Source: IMCC26077 sp964418325 (GTDB taxonomy: Bacteria; Actinomycetota; Actinomycetes; Nanopelagicales; Nanopelagicaceae). From it: a stretch of 21,878 bases of DNA. The translations under genes and the position numbers were made by a program. The DNA is taken from positions 1-21,878 of the forward strand of contig CAYQLC010000023.1 in NCBI GenBank assembly GCA_964418325.1. Direction: 5' to 3'. Numbering within the stretch: the first letter of the stretch is position 1; the number at the start of each line of letters is the position of its first letter. Shown piece after piece: positions 21,818-21,878 of the stretch. The notes below the pieces were generated by a model that saw only the letters and a list, made by a program, of their open reading frames with translations, did not search any database and was not told the origin of the DNA.

Positions 21818-21878
21818 ATGGGTTCATTGGTCTTCACATTAGACCTCATCGCTACCTTTGCTTTTGCAGTTGTTGGTG
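21818..21878 (+). CDS. Partial gene, probable TRIC/YicG-type channel (N-terminus only)
   Basis: The frame opens with an ATG at 21818 and runs off the window without a stop after 20 codons: MGSLVFTLDLIATFAFAVVG. The LDLxxTFAFAxxG pattern of a first membrane helix is what I recall from the UPF0126/trimeric intracellular cation channel family. TAGTAT lies 7 nt before the start, like the other leaderless starts here. With so few residues the family call is tentative. Confidence 0.5.
   Translation, partial: MGSLVFTLDLIATFAFAVVG

Noticed and set aside
1..21878. Mobile elements, prophage, CRISPR arrays or tRNA genes
   Set aside because: I found no transposase, integrase, phage gene, regularly spaced direct repeats or cloverleaf-like tRNA sequence; coding is continuous and uniform in style.

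Overview
The window looks like a compact, gene-dense chromosomal segment of a mid-GC actinobacterium, probably a streamlined freshwater lineage such as the acI/Nanopelagicales group. The phylogenetic call is inference. It rests on an actinobacterial-type (mycothiol-style) arsenate reductase next to an arsenic-type aquaporin, a small CxxC protein of a type I recall from actinobacteria, a polyprenol-phosphate-mannose-synthase-like enzyme, GAF-LuxR regulators, a secreted protein with a short C-terminal CxKGK...CPxGFK tail, and apparently pervasive leaderless transcription. There are 24 genes (23 complete, one cut by the right edge) and almost no intergenic DNA. I saw no tRNA, rRNA, insertion sequence, CRISPR array or prophage.

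Layout. 174-4494 (minus): a secreted protein of unknown function, an aldehyde dehydrogenase and a ChaA-type Ca2+/H+ antiporter. Each appears to have its own leaderless promoter. 4550-6608: a divergent pair, a LuxR-type regulator (minus) facing an eRF1-domain-3-like (baeRF-like) protein followed by a polyprenol-phosphate mannosyltransferase-like enzyme (plus). A perfect inverted repeat sits midway between the two starts. 6609-7616 (minus): a Gfo/Idh/MocA oxidoreductase. 7744-9022 (plus): a 56-residue cysteine-rich protein and a TerC membrane protein. 9019-9735 (minus): an AlkD-type DNA glycosylase. 9777-11661 (plus): an SDR, then an arsenic module (MIP channel plus ArsC). 11639-13608 (minus): a GAF-LuxR regulator translationally coupled to an SGNH hydrolase. 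13669-17211: a GNAT acetyltransferase, an M48/Ste24-like protease (minus) and an Uup-type ABC-F ATPase. 17234-20624 (plus): a tightly coupled four-gene sugar or sugar-acid catabolic operon (HPS/KGPDC-family lyase, Zn-type dehydrogenase, SDR, TIM-barrel epimerase) with no kinase in view. 20621-21799 (minus): a CPA2 cation/H+ antiporter, divergent from the first 20 codons of a probable TRIC-type channel gene.

The most striking structural theme is transcriptional. At 12 transcription-unit starts a TANNNT hexamer lies exactly 6-8 nt before the start codon with no Shine-Dalgarno sequence, which implies leaderless mRNAs. This pattern also decides several start codons. Convergent genes abut or overlap with no room for terminators. 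The most interesting functional candidates are the kinase-less lyase/dehydrogenase/epimerase operon, the aquaporin-ArsC arsenic pair, and the symmetric palindrome between the LuxR and baeRF-like genes.
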